From the NCBI GenBank assembly GCA_963756975.1, contig CAVWPS010000001.1:992001-1056000 (forward strand): a stretch of DNA of 64,000 nucleotides. The letters run 5' to 3'. Positions within the stretch are counted from its first letter, which is position 1; the number at the start of each line of letters is the position of its first letter. The translations under genes and the position numbers were made by a program. Under the pieces are notes generated by a model. That model was not told the origin of the DNA. It made no database searches and was given only the letters and a program-made list of their open reading frames with translations. Shown piece by piece: positions 50,909-60,843 of the stretch. This stretch comes from CAVRQM01 sp963756975 (lineage in GTDB: Bacteria; Pseudomonadota; Alphaproteobacteria; Acetobacterales; Acetobacteraceae).

Positions 50909-52434
50909 GCCGGAACCTCGACGGCCGACGCGCCGGTCGCCATCGCGTGCATCACCGCGTCCGGCGTCTTTCCGGTGCCGGACAAATCCGCCGCCGTCTC
51001 CCCGTCGCGCAGCACGAAAATGCGGTCGCAACCCTCGATCAGCTCATCGAGTTCGGAGCTGATCATCAGCACGCCCAGCCCGTCATGGGCCAGCTCCTCG
51101 ATCAGCCGCTGGATCTCCGCCTTCGCGCCGACGTCGATCCCGCGCGTCGGCTCGTCGAGGATCAGCAGCGCCGGGCTCATGCACAGCCATCGGGCCAGCA
51201 GCACCTTCTGCTGGTTGCCGCCCGACAATTCGCGAATCCGCTGCTCCGGCCCGCTGCACTTGATGCCGAGCTTGCGGATGAATGTGTCGACGATCTCGCT
51301 CTGCTTGGCCGTGTCGACCACGCCGGCCCGGGTCAGCTTCGGCAACAGGGCGAGCGTCAGATTCTCCCGCACGCTCATCTCCGGGACGATCCCGTCGACC
51401 TTGCGATCCTCGGCGCAAAAGCCGAACCCGAGCGCGATCGCCTGATCCGGCGTCCGCATCACGGTGTCCACGCCCCGGATGCGGATGGACCCCGATTCCG
51501 CCGGGTCGGCCCCGAACAGCGCCCGCGCCGTCTCGCTCCGTCCCGACCCGAGCAATCCGGCCAATCCGACGATCTCGCCCGCGCGCACCGTCAGGCTCAC
51601 GTCGCGCACCCGCCGGCCGACCCGCAGATCGGCCGCCTCGACCACCGTGTCGCGGGCGACGTTGCCGCTGTTGCCGAACCCGGTCGATCCCTGCCGCTCG
51701 ACCTCGGCCAGGTCGCGCCCCAGCATCGCGGCGACCAGCTGCAGCCGGCTCATGTCGCCCATGGCACTGGTGGCGACGGTGCGGCCGTCGCGCATGATCG
51801 TCACCCGGTCGCACACGGCGTACAGCTCATCGAGCTTGTGGCTGACGAAGATCACCGACACGCCTTCCGCCTTCAGCTGGCGGATCACGTCGAACAGGAT
51901 CTCGACCTCCTCCTCGTCGAGCGAGGAGGTCGGCTCGTCCATGATGACAAGCCGGGCCGACAGCGAGACGGCGCGCGCGATCGCCACCATCTGCTGGATC
52001 GCGATCGTATACCGCTGCAGCGGCGCCTTGACGTCGATGTCGATGCGGAACCGCCGCAGCGTCTCCGCCGCGTCCCGGTTCAGCCGCTTCCAGTCGATCA
52101 TCCCGAATCGCTTCGGCTCACGGGCGAGGAAGATGTTCTCGGCCACCGACCGGTACGGCACCAGGTTGATCTCCTGGTAGATCGTGCTGATCCCGCCGCG
52201 CTGCGCGTCCTGCGGTGTGGCGAACGCGACCGGCACGCCGTCGAAATTCACCTCGCCCGCATCGCGCGCGACGGCTCCGGTCAACACCTTGATCATGGTC
52301 GATTTGCCCGCGCCGTTCTGGCCGACGAGGGCGTGGATCTCGGCCTGTCCGACTTCGAGCGAGGCACCGCTCAGGGCGGCGACGCCGGCGAACGCCTTAT
52401 CCACCCCGCGCATGCGCAGCAAAGGCTCGGTCAT
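50905..52434 (-). CDS. Sugar ABC importer ATPase, two domains (YtfR/RbsA-like)
   Basis: 509 residues, ATG at 52434 (a GTG two codons upstream is possible). Domain 1: Walker A GQNGAGKST near residue 41, Walker B LVIMDEPTSSLDEEE. Domain 2: degenerate Walker A GLLGSGRSETARALF, signature LSGGNQQKVLLARWL, Walker B ALLILDEPTRGIDVGAKAE. It is first in the operon (ATPase, YtfT, YjfF, PhyH, YtfQ). A 168-nt gap separates it from the divergent manganese catalase. Confidence 0.9.
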   Translation of the reverse strand: MTEPLLRMRGVDKAFAGVAALSGASLEVGQAEIHALVGQNGAGKSTMIKVLTGAVARDAGEVNFDGVPVAFATPQDAQRGGISTIYQEINLVPYRSVAENIFLAREPKRFGMIDWKRLNRDAAETLRRFRIDIDVKAPLQRYTIAIQQMVAIARAVSLSARLVIMDEPTSSLDEEEVEILFDVIRQLKAEGVSVIFVSHKLDELYAVCDRVTIMRDGRTVATSAMGDMSRLQLVAAMLGRDLAEVERQGSTGFGNSGNVARDTVVEAADLRVGRRVRDVSLTVRAGEIVGLAGLLGSGRSETARALFGADPAESGSIRIRGVDTVMRTPDQAIALGFGFCAEDRKVDGIVPEMSVRENLTLALLPKLTRAGVVDTAKQSEIVDTFIRKLGIKCSGPEQRIRELSGGNQQKVLLARWLCMSPALLILDEPTRGIDVGAKAEIQRLIEELAHDGLGVLMISSELDELIEGCDRIFVLRDGETAADLSGTGKTPDAVMHAMATGASAVEVPA

Positions 52435-52602
52435 GCGCACGCCGGATCGATCAACAGTCCCTCCCTCGGGCGCTCTCTGTCGCCGCGCCCCGATTGTAGG
52501 ACCATTCGAGGCGCGCGGTCGAGAGGGCAGTTATGGCGGAGTGCAACCAAACCGGACCCGGCGCTTTTGGCGATGGCAGATCAAAAATCCGGAGCCAGAC
52601 CC

Positions 52603-53517
52603 ATGTTCATGCGCATCGACAAGCTGCAGGCCGCGATCCCGGAGGCCAAGGCCCCCAACCCGAACGCCGCCGCCGCGCTTCAGGAGTTGCTCGGCGGCAA
52701 ATACGGCGAGATGTCGACTCTCGGCAACTACCTGTTCCAGAGCTTCAACTTCCGCAGCAAGTCGAAACTGCGCCCGTTCTACAGCCTGGTCGCCGCGATC
52801 ACCGCCGAGGAGCTCGGCCATATCGAGCTGGTCGGCAACGGTGTCGCGATGCTCGCCAACGGCCCCGGCGACCCGACCCCGGACGTCGACGTCTCCGCCG
52901 CCCCGTTCGCCGCGATGCAGGACACGGTGCTCCCGGGCTCGTTCCTGTCAAACGGCGGCGGCTCGATGCCGATGAACTCCAACGGCGTCAGCTGGAACAT
53001 GGATTTCGTCACCACGACCGGTAACGTCATCATCGACCTGCTGCATAACTTCCACCTCGAATGCGGCGCGCGCATCCACAAGCTGCGCGTCTACGAGACG
53101 ATGACCGAGGCAACCGGCCGCGAGGTCTGCGGCTACCTGCTGGTGCGCGGTTCGGTCCACGCCCACGCCTACGCGCTGGCGTTGAAGAAGCTGACCGGCG
53201 TCGAGATCGAGAAGATGCTGCCGACGCCGAACATCAACCTCGACCGCATTCCCGAGTGCCAGAAGTACCTGAACGAAGGCAGCCACCGCCGCCTGTACCG
53301 CTTCAGCCCGCACGACTACGCCGAAATGGCCGGCATCTGGGGCCACGGCGAACAGGCCCTGCCGGGCGATCCTCCGGGCGAGCTGGAAGTCGTCGACGGT
53401 CACCCGGAAGGCGGCAAGATCAGCGACCTGCAAGGCAATTACGGCGCGTTCGCACCGGATTACGCGCCGGAGGAAATGTTCGAGATCGCGAGCAAGCTTT
53501 ACAAGAAGTCTCGCTAG
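52603..53517 (+). CDS. Manganese catalase
   Basis: 304 residues from ATG at 52603, chosen by a GGAG 8 nt upstream and by the family start MFMRIDKLQ; an earlier ATG at 52573 has no ribosome site. Mn ligands: Glu in KYGEMSTLGNYLFQSFNFRS, the Glu and His in ITAEELGHIELV, and Glu and His in NFHLECGARIHKLRVYE. The dinuclear enzyme breaks down hydrogen peroxide in the cytoplasm without heme. It is divergent from the sugar importer. Confidence 0.9.
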   Translation: MFMRIDKLQAAIPEAKAPNPNAAAALQELLGGKYGEMSTLGNYLFQSFNFRSKSKLRPFYSLVAAITAEELGHIELVGNGVAMLANGPGDPTPDVDVSAAPFAAMQDTVLPGSFLSNGGGSMPMNSNGVSWNMDFVTTTGNVIIDLLHNFHLECGARIHKLRVYETMTEATGREVCGYLLVRGSVHAHAYALALKKLTGVEIEKMLPTPNINLDRIPECQKYLNEGSHRRLYRFSPHDYAEMAGIWGHGEQALPGDPPGELEVVDGHPEGGKISDLQGNYGAFAPDYAPEEMFEIASKLYKKSR

Positions 53518-53530
53518 AGCCCGATCGCGA

Positions 53531-53562
53531 GCCGGCGCGTCCCGACCGCGGGATGCGCCGGC
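53531..53562 (+). terminator. Hairpin after the manganese catalase gene
   Basis: CCGGCGC (53532-53538) pairs with GCGCCGG (53555-53561), extended by CCC and GGG across a GACCGC loop with a two-nt bulge on each side. No strong T-run follows, so it is a structural guess for a terminator. Confidence 0.55.
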
Positions 53563-53713
53563 CAAAGTCCTCAGGCGCAAGACTTCAAGACCAAGCCTCG
53601 ATTGCACAATCGACCGGTTCGCAATGCATCAAGGCGTCTAGACAAGAGAATTTTGCCCCAATAACCTTTACGGAACGGCCTATGTCGCGATCCTAAAATG
53701 TTCGAGGTGCCCC

Positions 53714-53971
53714 GTGGGAATGCATAAAGCCAAATTGCGCGACAGCGATGTCGCCAGCCTCGCGCAGGCGGCGGAAGAGCAGGCCAGACGCCTGACCGAG
53801 CTGAATGCGTGGGCCATCGAGGGCGGTATCGAAGGCGACGTCACCGACGACCACATCGTCGTGCTGCTGCGCCACCAGACCGCGCTGTCGTGCATGATCC
53901 TGACGCTCGCCAACGAGAAAGCCGAGAGGCTGGAGGCGTCGAGCCGGCGTCTGTCGAACGATCGCGGCTGA
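53714..53971 (+). CDS. Small acidic helical protein (85 aa), hypothetical
   Basis: 85 residues, GTG at 53714 with GAGG six nt before (ATG at 53720 possible). Reads KLRDSDVASLAQAAEEQARR, LTELNAWAIEGGIEGDVTDD, and LILTLANEKAERLEASS-like. Fully helical in appearance, no Cys pair, one Cys at about 60. No family recognised. It lies alone between the catalase and the methyltransferase. Confidence 0.55.
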   Translation: MGMHKAKLRDSDVASLAQAAEEQARRLTELNAWAIEGGIEGDVTDDHIVVLLRHQTALSCMILTLANEKAERLEASSRRLSNDRG

Positions 53972-54199
53972 TCAGATAAATTCGGGTCTTCGCACCGATT
54001 GCCTCGACTAGATGTGGGCGACGTTACCGTTTCAGGACTGCGCGGGCCGCCGTCTCCGCGCGGGTCACCCGACTCCGGACTGGCGACAACGGTGTCGACG
54101 AGTTCGCCGCGTTCCACGCGCAAATCCGGCGGCTCGCCGGGCTGAACCGGTTCGCATTCAACGGCGGTGCCAACACCAGCACATCGGACGCGCGGCGTG

Positions 54200-54970
54200 T
54201 CACCGGGCAGCGGGCCGAGACGTTCGGTCGAGCAGATGCCGCAGCGAGCCGCCGACGCCGCGGAGAGGAGCCGTCAGTCTCCAGGACCTGGACGCACGGA
54301 GCGCCGCAACTTCCGCGCGGAGTGCGACGCTGTCGTCGTTCAGCAGATGCGCCGGCCTCAGAACGACATCGCAGAACATCCGGGTGTGCAGGGCGAGGTA
54401 CTGCATGCCCCAATCATTCTTCAGCATGAATTCGTGGGTCGCGTTCACGACCCCGTACGGAACGGGTGCCTCCAACGCCGCGACCATGATGTAGTCGTTG
54501 ACGATCATCCAGCCGTTCTCCCGGACTTTCCGCCCGGCGATGTCGATGTCCCGCTTCACGAACTCGTACCGGTGATCGGCGTCCACATAGACGATGTCCA
54601 GGCTGCGATCGGGCACCTGCTCCAGGCAATCCCCACTCTGGCCCGCCAGGATCGTCATGACGCCGCCGGCGAGCGCGTCGGCGAAACGCGCCTCGTAGAA
54701 GTCCCGGTGCGTGCCCGTTCCAAAAACGTCGGCGGGCGGGCGACCCCACAACTCTGTTTCATGGTGAAGCTCGAAATTGTCGATCGCGATGAAGCGCCGC
54801 GGCCGGCACGCCTCCATCACGGCGGCGGAGAAATCACCGAAGCCCACGCCCACCTCGGCGAACGCCGCGTCCTTCGGCAGGAATGGCAGAATAGAGAACC
54901 GGTCGGGAAGGATCCTCGCGCAACCGATCAGCCGCTCTGGCAGCGCAGGAGCCTCGGGTGGCAGCTTCAT
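54200..54970 (-). CDS. SAM-dependent methyltransferase-like protein
   Basis: 256 residues from ATG at 54970. Motif I-like AAFAEVGVGFGDFSAAVMEA, then RRFIAIDNFELHHETELWGR, VPDRSLDIVYVDADHRYEFV, and ENGWMIVNDYIMVAAL. The VYVDADHRYE segment fits class I methyltransferases of the MT_24 type. The C-terminus ends ASRSWRLTAPLRG, the same ending as the 19,341 methyltransferase. Likely a surface-glycan or lipid methyltransferase. Confidence 0.75.
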   Translation of the reverse strand: MKLPPEAPALPERLIGCARILPDRFSILPFLPKDAAFAEVGVGFGDFSAAVMEACRPRRFIAIDNFELHHETELWGRPPADVFGTGTHRDFYEARFADALAGGVMTILAGQSGDCLEQVPDRSLDIVYVDADHRYEFVKRDIDIAGRKVRENGWMIVNDYIMVAALEAPVPYGVVNATHEFMLKNDWGMQYLALHTRMFCDVVLRPAHLLNDDSVALRAEVAALRASRSWRLTAPLRGVGGSLRHLLDRTSRPAAR

Positions 54971-55074
54971 CGGCGAGGGTTGAGCCGGTGGCCGCGGGAT
55001 GGTCAAGGGGGCGGATCGGCTGCGACGGCCGGAGCTGCGGGACGGGCCGGTTCGCCGTGCGGAACAGGGCTCTT

Positions 55075-55167
55075 TGGCGGAGGGGATGGGATTCGAACCC
55101 ACGGTACGGCTTTACACCGTACAACGGTTTAGCAAACCGTCGCCTTCAGCCGCTCGGCCACCCCTCC
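55075..55167 (-). tRNA. tRNA-Ser(GCU)
   Basis: 93 nt including an encoded CCA. Acceptor GGAGGGG pairs with CCCCTCC; D-arm has GGCCGAGCGGCTGAAGGC; anticodon loop TTTGCTAAA with anticodon GCT; a long variable arm (GTACGGTGTAAAGCCGTAC) marks a class II tRNA; T-loop is GGGTTCGAATCCC. All tRNA-Ser identity features are present. It lies downstream of gatB and 104 nt upstream of the minus-strand methyltransferase. No integrase lies beside it. Confidence 0.95.
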
Positions 55168-55220
55168 GCCTGAGGAGTCTTTCTCATACACGACGTTTGC
55201 CCGCCCCTCTTAGGCAACGC

Positions 55221-56678
55221 TCACCCGGGCGTCAAACGCCGCTTCAGCACATCGTTGACCAGCGCCGGATTGCCCTTGCCCGCCATCGCCTTCATCACTT
55301 GCCCCACGAAGAAGCCGAACAGCTTGTCCTTGCCGCCATGGTATTCGGCCAGCTTGTCCGGGTTGGCGGTCAGCACGGCCGAGACCGCCGCGTCGATGGC
55401 ACCGGTGTCGACCACCTGACGCAGCCCACGCGACTCGACGATGGCGGCGGCGTCCTCGCCGGTCTCGACCATCGCCTCGAACACGTCCTTGGCGATCCGC
55501 CCGTTGATCGTGCCGTCGGCCTGCAGGTCGATCAGCCCGCCCAGGTTTTTCGCGAACGGCGGCGGATCGAGCAGCGTGGTCCCGGTATTGCTGAGTGCGG
55601 CGAACAGCGGGCCGGTGACGGTGTTGGCCACCAGCCGCGCGTCGCGACCCTTTGCCACCGTCTCGAAGAAATCGGCCGTCGCCTGTTCGGCCACCAGCAC
55701 GCCGGCGTCGTAGATCGGAATGCCGTACTGGCTCACGAACCGCGCCCGCTTCTCGTCCGGCAGCTCCGGCAAATGCGATTTCAGCGCCTCGACCCATGCC
55801 GGATCGAGCACCAGCGGCAGCAGGTCCGGGTCCGGGAAATACCGGTAATCGTGCGCGTCTTCCTTCGACCGCATCGACCGCGTGTGGCCCCGCGCAGGGT
55901 CGTACAGCCGCGTCTCCTGATCGACCGTGCCGCCGTCCTCCCACACCTCGATCTGCCGCTTCGCCTCCGCCTCGATCGCGTGCATCACGAACCGGACGGA
56001 GTTGACGTTCTTCACCTCGCAGCGTGTCCGGAACGGCTCGCCTGCGTGCCGCACGGACACGTTCACGTCGGCCCGCAGCGAGCCCTCGTCCATGTTGCCG
56101 TCGCACGTGCCGAGGTAGCGCATGATGGTGCGCAGTTTCCGCAGATACGCGCCGGCTTCTTCGGGGCTGCGAATATCCGGCTCGCTGACGATCTCCATCA
56201 GCGCCACACCGGCGCGGTTCAGGTCGATGAAGCTGCGCGTGCGATCCTGGTCGTGCAGGCTCTTGCCCGCGTCCTGCTCCAGATGCAGCCGGGTGACACC
56301 GATCTGCTTGGTGACACCGCCATCGAGTTCGATCTCGATCACGCCGGCACCGATGATCGGGTGGGCGAACTGGCTGATCTGATAGCCGGCGGGCAGGTCG
56401 GCGTAGAAATAGTTCTTGCGGTCGAACCGGCTGGTCAGATTGACGTGCGCCCGCAGGCCGAGCCCGGTGCGGACCGCCTGTGCGACGCACTCCTCGTTGA
56501 TGACCGGCAGCATCCCGGGAAAGCCCGCATCCACCAGGCTCACCTGCGTGTTCGGCTCGGCCCCGTATTCGGTCGCCGCGCCGGAGAACAGCTTGCTCCG
56601 GCTGGTGACCTGAGCATGAACCTCAAGCCCCACGACGACCTCCCAGGGGGCCTCGCGTCCGGGCAGCGTGTAGCTCAT
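55221..56678 (-). CDS. gatB: Aspartyl/glutamyl-tRNA amidotransferase subunit B
   Basis: 485 residues, ATG at 56678 overlapping the gatA stop (ATGA). Family landmarks: WEVVVGLEVHAQVTSRSKLF, DAGFPGMLPVINEECVAQAV, SRFDRKNYFYADLPAGYQIS, CEVKNVNSVRFVMHAIEAEA, KEDAHDYRYFPDPDLLPL, and the YqeY-like C-terminal FFVGQVMKAMAGKGNPAL. With GatA and GatC it amidates misacylated Glu-tRNA(Gln) or Asp-tRNA(Asn). Confidence 0.96.
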   Translation of the reverse strand: MSYTLPGREAPWEVVVGLEVHAQVTSRSKLFSGAATEYGAEPNTQVSLVDAGFPGMLPVINEECVAQAVRTGLGLRAHVNLTSRFDRKNYFYADLPAGYQISQFAHPIIGAGVIEIELDGGVTKQIGVTRLHLEQDAGKSLHDQDRTRSFIDLNRAGVALMEIVSEPDIRSPEEAGAYLRKLRTIMRYLGTCDGNMDEGSLRADVNVSVRHAGEPFRTRCEVKNVNSVRFVMHAIEAEAKRQIEVWEDGGTVDQETRLYDPARGHTRSMRSKEDAHDYRYFPDPDLLPLVLDPAWVEALKSHLPELPDEKRARFVSQYGIPIYDAGVLVAEQATADFFETVAKGRDARLVANTVTGPLFAALSNTGTTLLDPPPFAKNLGGLIDLQADGTINGRIAKDVFEAMVETGEDAAAIVESRGLRQVVDTGAIDAAVSAVLTANPDKLAEYHGGKDKLFGFFVGQVMKAMAGKGNPALVNDVLKRRLTPG

Positions 56679-58140
56679 GCGTGCACTCCCGGTCTGGCGT
56701 TGAACCCTGCCGCGCGTTCGAGGGCGGCCGCCACCGCGAACACGCCCTCCTCGTCGAACGGCCGCCCGAGCACTTGCAGCCCGAGCGGCAAGCCCGCGCG
56801 CGAGGCCCGCCGGGACCGACATGCCCGGGAATGCCGGCGAGGCTCGCGGGCACCGTGAACACGTCGTTCAGATACATCGTCACCGGATCGCTCGGCGTCT
56901 CGTCGACCGCGAACGCGGCGGACGGGGCGGTCGGCGTCAGCAGCGCGTCGACGTCGCGGAACGCCTCGGTAAAGTCCCGCAGGATCAACGCCCGCACTTT
57001 TTGCGCGCGGAGATAATAGGCGTCGTAGTAGCCGGACGAGAGCACGTAAGTCCCGATCAGCACCCGCCGCCGAACTTCCGCGCCGAACCCGGCCGCCCGC
57101 GTGTTCTCGTACAACTCGGTCAGGTCGGCCCCCGGCACCCGCAGCCCGAACCGCACGCCGTCGTAGCGCGCGAGGTTCGACGAAGCCTCCGCCGGCGCCA
57201 CGATGTAATACGTGGCCAGCCCGTATTTCGTGTGCGGCAGGGAGACGTCGACCACCGTCGCCCCGGCGTCGCGCAGCCACGCCTCGCCCTGCCGCCACAA
57301 CGCCTCGATCTCGGCCGGCATGCCGTCGACCCGGTATTCGCGCGGAATGCCGATCCGCAGCCCTTTGACCCCGCGCGCGCAGGCGGCCCGGAAATCCGGC
57401 ACCGCCTCGTCGGCGCTGGTGCTGTCGCGCGGATCGAAGCCGGCCATGGCACCCAGCAGGATCGCGCAATCCTCGACCGTCCGCCCGAACGCGCCCGGCT
57501 GATCGAGCGAACTCGCGAACGCGATCACGCCGTAGCGGCTGCAGCGCCCATAGGTCGGCTTGATCCCCGCAATCCCGCAATAGCTCGCCGGCTGCCGGAT
57601 CGAACCGCCGGTATCCGTGCCGGTCGCACCCAGGGCCAACCCGGCCGCAACCGCCGCCGCCGATCCGCCGGACGAGCCGCCCGGCACCACCGCCGCGCCA
57701 TCGTCGCGCGACCACGGGCTTTTCGCCGGCCCGAACGCGCTGGACAGGTTGGACGACCCCATCGCGAACTCATCGAGGTTCGCCTTGCCCACCATCACCG
57801 CGCCCGCGTCGCGCAGCTTGGCCGAGACCGTGCTCTCGTACGTCGGCACGAAATGCTCCAGCATCCGGCTTCCCGCCGTCGTCCGGACACCCGCCGTGCA
57901 ATACAAATCCTTCAGCGCCAGCGGGATACCGAGCAGCGGCGAATCGTCGCCGGCGGCAAGGCGCGCATCCGCCGCATCGGCCTGACTCCGCGCCGCGTCC
58001 TCGGTCACCGTGATCAGCGCGTTGAGATCGGGGTTCAGCCGTGCGATCGCGTCCAGATGCGCGTCCGTCAGCTCACGCGCGCTGACCGCCTTGCCGCGCA
58101 ACGCCTTGCCGGCGCTGGCCAGGGTAAAGTCGTGGGTCAC
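56675..58140 (-). CDS. gatA: Aspartyl/glutamyl-tRNA amidotransferase subunit A, two frame breaks near the 3' end
   Basis: About 488 codons. ATG overlaps the gatC stop. Amidase signature and catalytic Ser-cisSer-Lys triad: LALKDLYCTAGVRTTAGSRM (Lys), GGSSGGSAAAVAAGLALGAT, and GTDTGGSIRQPASYCGIAG. After SLAGIPG the frame breaks twice within about 25 nt near 56,815-56,840: one extra base leads to MSVPAGLA, another to AGLPLGLQVLGRPFDEEG. Read that way the end is normal. As GatA is generally essential here, the breaks are probably sequence errors. Confidence 0.93.
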
Positions 58141-58424
58141 TCGACCACCTTCGGCACCGCGAAAAAGCCGCCGACCCGGTCCGGCGCATTGGCCAGCACC
58201 GCCTCCGCCTGTCCGCCGTCGGTGATCGCGTCCGCCCGCATCCGCAGCGCCAGATGGCCGCCGCCGGTCAGCGGCTCGATGCCGTCCACGTCGACCGCGT
58301 TGAGCTGCTCCACCCAGCCGAGGATGCCGCCCAGCTCCGCCTGCAACGACGAAACCTCGTCGTCTGAGACCCGGATCCGGGCAAGGCGGGCGATGCGGCG
58401 CACCGTCGCGGGGTCGAGCGACAT
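58137..58424 (-). CDS. gatC: Aspartyl/glutamyl-tRNA amidotransferase subunit C
   Basis: 95 residues, ATG at 58424. GatC pattern: DPATVRRIARLARIRVSDDE, LGGILGWVEQLNAVDVDG, and the C-terminal ANAPDRVGGFFAVPKVVE. First gene in the gatC-gatA-gatB operon with ATGA overlaps at both joins. The ruvX gene is divergent, 45 nt away, so both promoters share that short gap. Confidence 0.93.
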   Translation of the reverse strand: MSLDPATVRRIARLARIRVSDDEVSSLQAELGGILGWVEQLNAVDVDGIEPLTGGGHLALRMRADAITDGGQAEAVLANAPDRVGGFFAVPKVVE

Positions 58425-58469
58425 CGGGTCTCCTTGGCGAGTTCGTGTGGCGGGACCATAAGGGCGGCC

Positions 58470-58961
58470 ATGCCCCTGATCAACATGACCGATTTGCGCG
58501 CCGGCCTGCGCCGTGGACAGCGCCTCGTCGGCATCGACCCCGGCGAGCGCACGCTCGGCATCGCCCTGTCCGACGTGATGCTGATGCTGGCCAGCCCCTA
58601 CGCGCAATGGCCGCGCGGCAAACTCGCCCCGATCGCGATGGAAATCCGCAGGCTCGCCCAGCGCGAAGGCGTCGGCGGCCTCGTCGTCGGCCTCCCGCTG
58701 TCGATGGACGGCACACTCGGCCCGGCCGGACAGGCGGCGCGCGACTGGGCGCACGCGATCCAGCAGGCGACCGGCCTGCCGACCGCGCAGTGGGACGAGC
58801 GCCTGTCGACCGCCGCCGTGCAGCGCCAGCTGTTGTCCGAGGACGCGAGCCGGGCGCGCCGCACCGCCCATGTGGACCGGATGGCGGCCGCGTGGATGCT
58901 GCAATCCGCCCTCGACGCGACCGCGCCGCCGGACCCGCTGGATGCCGAGCTTTCGGGATAA
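58470..58961 (+). CDS. ruvX: RuvX/YqgF family RNase H-like protein
   Basis: 163 residues from ATG at 58470. Motifs: VGIDPGERTLGIALSDVMLM with the first Asp, GGLVVGLPLSMDGTLGPAGQ, TAQWDERLSTAAVQRQLL with the Glu, and the last Asp in AHVDRMAAAWMLQSALD. All three acidic residues are in place. The family is a putative Holliday-junction resolvase or pre-16S rRNA nuclease. It is divergent from gatC, as in many alphaproteobacteria. Confidence 0.92.
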   Translation: MPLINMTDLRAGLRRGQRLVGIDPGERTLGIALSDVMLMLASPYAQWPRGKLAPIAMEIRRLAQREGVGGLVVGLPLSMDGTLGPAGQAARDWAHAIQQATGLPTAQWDERLSTAAVQRQLLSEDASRARRTAHVDRMAAAWMLQSALDATAPPDPLDAELSG

Positions 58962-59016
58962 GTTTGTCCGCCGCCGTCCGCCCGTGCGAAAGATCGCGCG
59001 CTTAGCATTCTCGGAG

Positions 59017-60843
59017 ATGGAGCTCGTGGCCGAAGCCGTTCGCCTGGTCATCTGGGATCTCGATGAGACCTTCTGGAAAGGAACCCTCACCGAGGGCGGC
59101 ATCCAGGAATACGTGCGCGCGCACCACGACATCGTCATCGAACTGGCCCGCCGCGGGATCATCAGCTCGATTTGTTCGAAGAACGATGAAGCGGCGATCC
59201 TGCCGATCCTGCGCGACCACGGCATCCTCGACTACTTCGTGTTCCCGAGCATCTCGTGGGAGCCGAAGGGTCATCGTCTCGCGTCCCTGATCGAAACCGC
59301 GCAGCTCCGCCCGGCGACCGTCATGTTCATCGACGACAACCCGAACAACCGCGCCGAAGCTGGCGGCCGTCGTACCCGGCCTGCAGGTCGAGAACGAGAC
59401 GTTCATCAGCCGGATGCTCGACGACCCCCGCTTCAAGGGCAAGGACGACAGCGGCCTCACCCGGCTCGCGCAATACAAGCTGCTCGAAACCCGCAAGCGC
59501 GACGAGGGCGCGGCCGGCGGCGACAGCGCCGCGTTCCTACGCGGCTGCAATATCCGGGTCTGCATCGAGTACGACGTACACGCCCACATCGACCGCGCGG
59601 TCGAGCTGGTGAACCGCACCAGCCAGCTGAACTTCACCAAATGCCGGCTACCCGATGATCCGGAGCAGGCGCGAACCGAGCTCCTGAAGCAGATCGACAC
59701 GCGGGCACCACTGGTCGGCCTCGTCCGGGTAGTCGATGAATACGGCGACTACGGATTCGTAGGCTTTTTTGTGTTGGTGAGCGGCAGGCGCAAGCATGTT
59801 CCCGGGGCCGCACAGCGGAAACTGAAGCACTTTTGCTTCTCGTGCCGCACTCTCGGCATGTTCGTCGAGCAATGGCTGTACGAGCATCTTGGGCGGCCCG
59901 AACTGAACGTCGTCGGCGAGGTTCTGACCGACCTGTCGGTGCCGCGCGAGATCGACTGGATCCGCTTGGTGCCGACGCTGGAGGACGACGTTGCGCGACA
60001 TCGAACCAGTAGCACCGGAGATCCGGCTGTACGGCGGCTGCGAGGCGAACTCGGTCGGCGTTTATCTCGGTCCATACACGGGCAAGGTGGAAGTCCGCGG
60101 CAACTACGTCGCTGCGGACGGTATGTTCGTACGGATAAACAGCGTTGCGCTTGCGCTATCAGCTTTCGATCGGACACCCGACGCGTTCCGTGCCGAAGCG
60201 AACACGTTTGGTTTGCCCATCGAGTATGCGGCGGGCGACTATCTGGATGCACCCAGCGGAACGGCGTTTGTATTTAGCTTCGGCATGGACGCGAGATCTG
60301 GGTATCGATTTAGGCATCGCGGCCAAGGCTGGGAACTCGCAATCCACCCCCTTGGCAAGAGCCACACCTTTTTTTCCTACGAAGACTCTCAGATCAAACG
60401 AGCAGTCGAGAATGATCACTACGTCAAAACCGGCCAGGACGAGATCGTACTAGCGGCAGCGCGCCACATTCGCGGCAACTATGAACCGGTCACTTGGCGC
60501 TCCCGTGAGGAATGCGATTCTGCCACACGCGCATTTATCGAGCGGATACCGCACGGATCGAAACTCATTCTGCTACTCGACCACGACCGCATCCGCGGCA
60601 CGGACGCCATCGTCCGGCCGGCGGCCGCGATAGCCGACTACAACGCACGGATGACGGAGCTTGACCCACGCCTATCCGTACGTCGCGCTTGTTCCCTTTT
60701 CGGAGTGCATCGACAGCGACGAGCAGGTTCAGATCGGCGGCAACCACTACGACCGGATCGTATATCTGCGCGCCGCGGAGCGGATCGTCGCGGCGCTGAA
60801 GGGCATGACCGGGCGGGTCGCGCGGGAACTGGCCGCCGACTGA
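59017..60843 (+). CDS. FkbH-like HAD-IIIC protein with C-terminal domain, three frame breaks
   Basis: About 608 codons read with three +1 skips near 59,358, 59,993 and 60,660. ATG at 59017. HAD part: LVIWDLDETFWKGTLTEGG (catalytic Asp pair), ISSICSKNDEAAILPILRDH, TVMFIDDNPNNRAEA, MLDDPRFKGKDDSGLTRLAQ. A GNAT-like section (GLVRVVDEYGDYGFVGFFVL) follows, then an SGNH-like region (RLYGGCEANSVGVYLGPYTG, ending YPYVALVPFSECIDSD). It could instead be two genes split at 59,991, where a TTG could start the second. Likely builds or modifies a glycolyl/acyl starter for a surface polysaccharide. Confidence 0.72.

Noticed and set aside
50947..53517. A long plus-strand frame covering the sugar importer and catalase
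   Set aside because: Only its last third is real, namely the manganese catalase from 52,603. The upstream part is antisense to the YtfR-like ATPase.
55075..55167. tRNA-Ser as an integration site for the phage block
   Set aside because: The phage block is 40 kb away, no integrase lies beside the tRNA, and no repeat of its 3' end was seen nearby.
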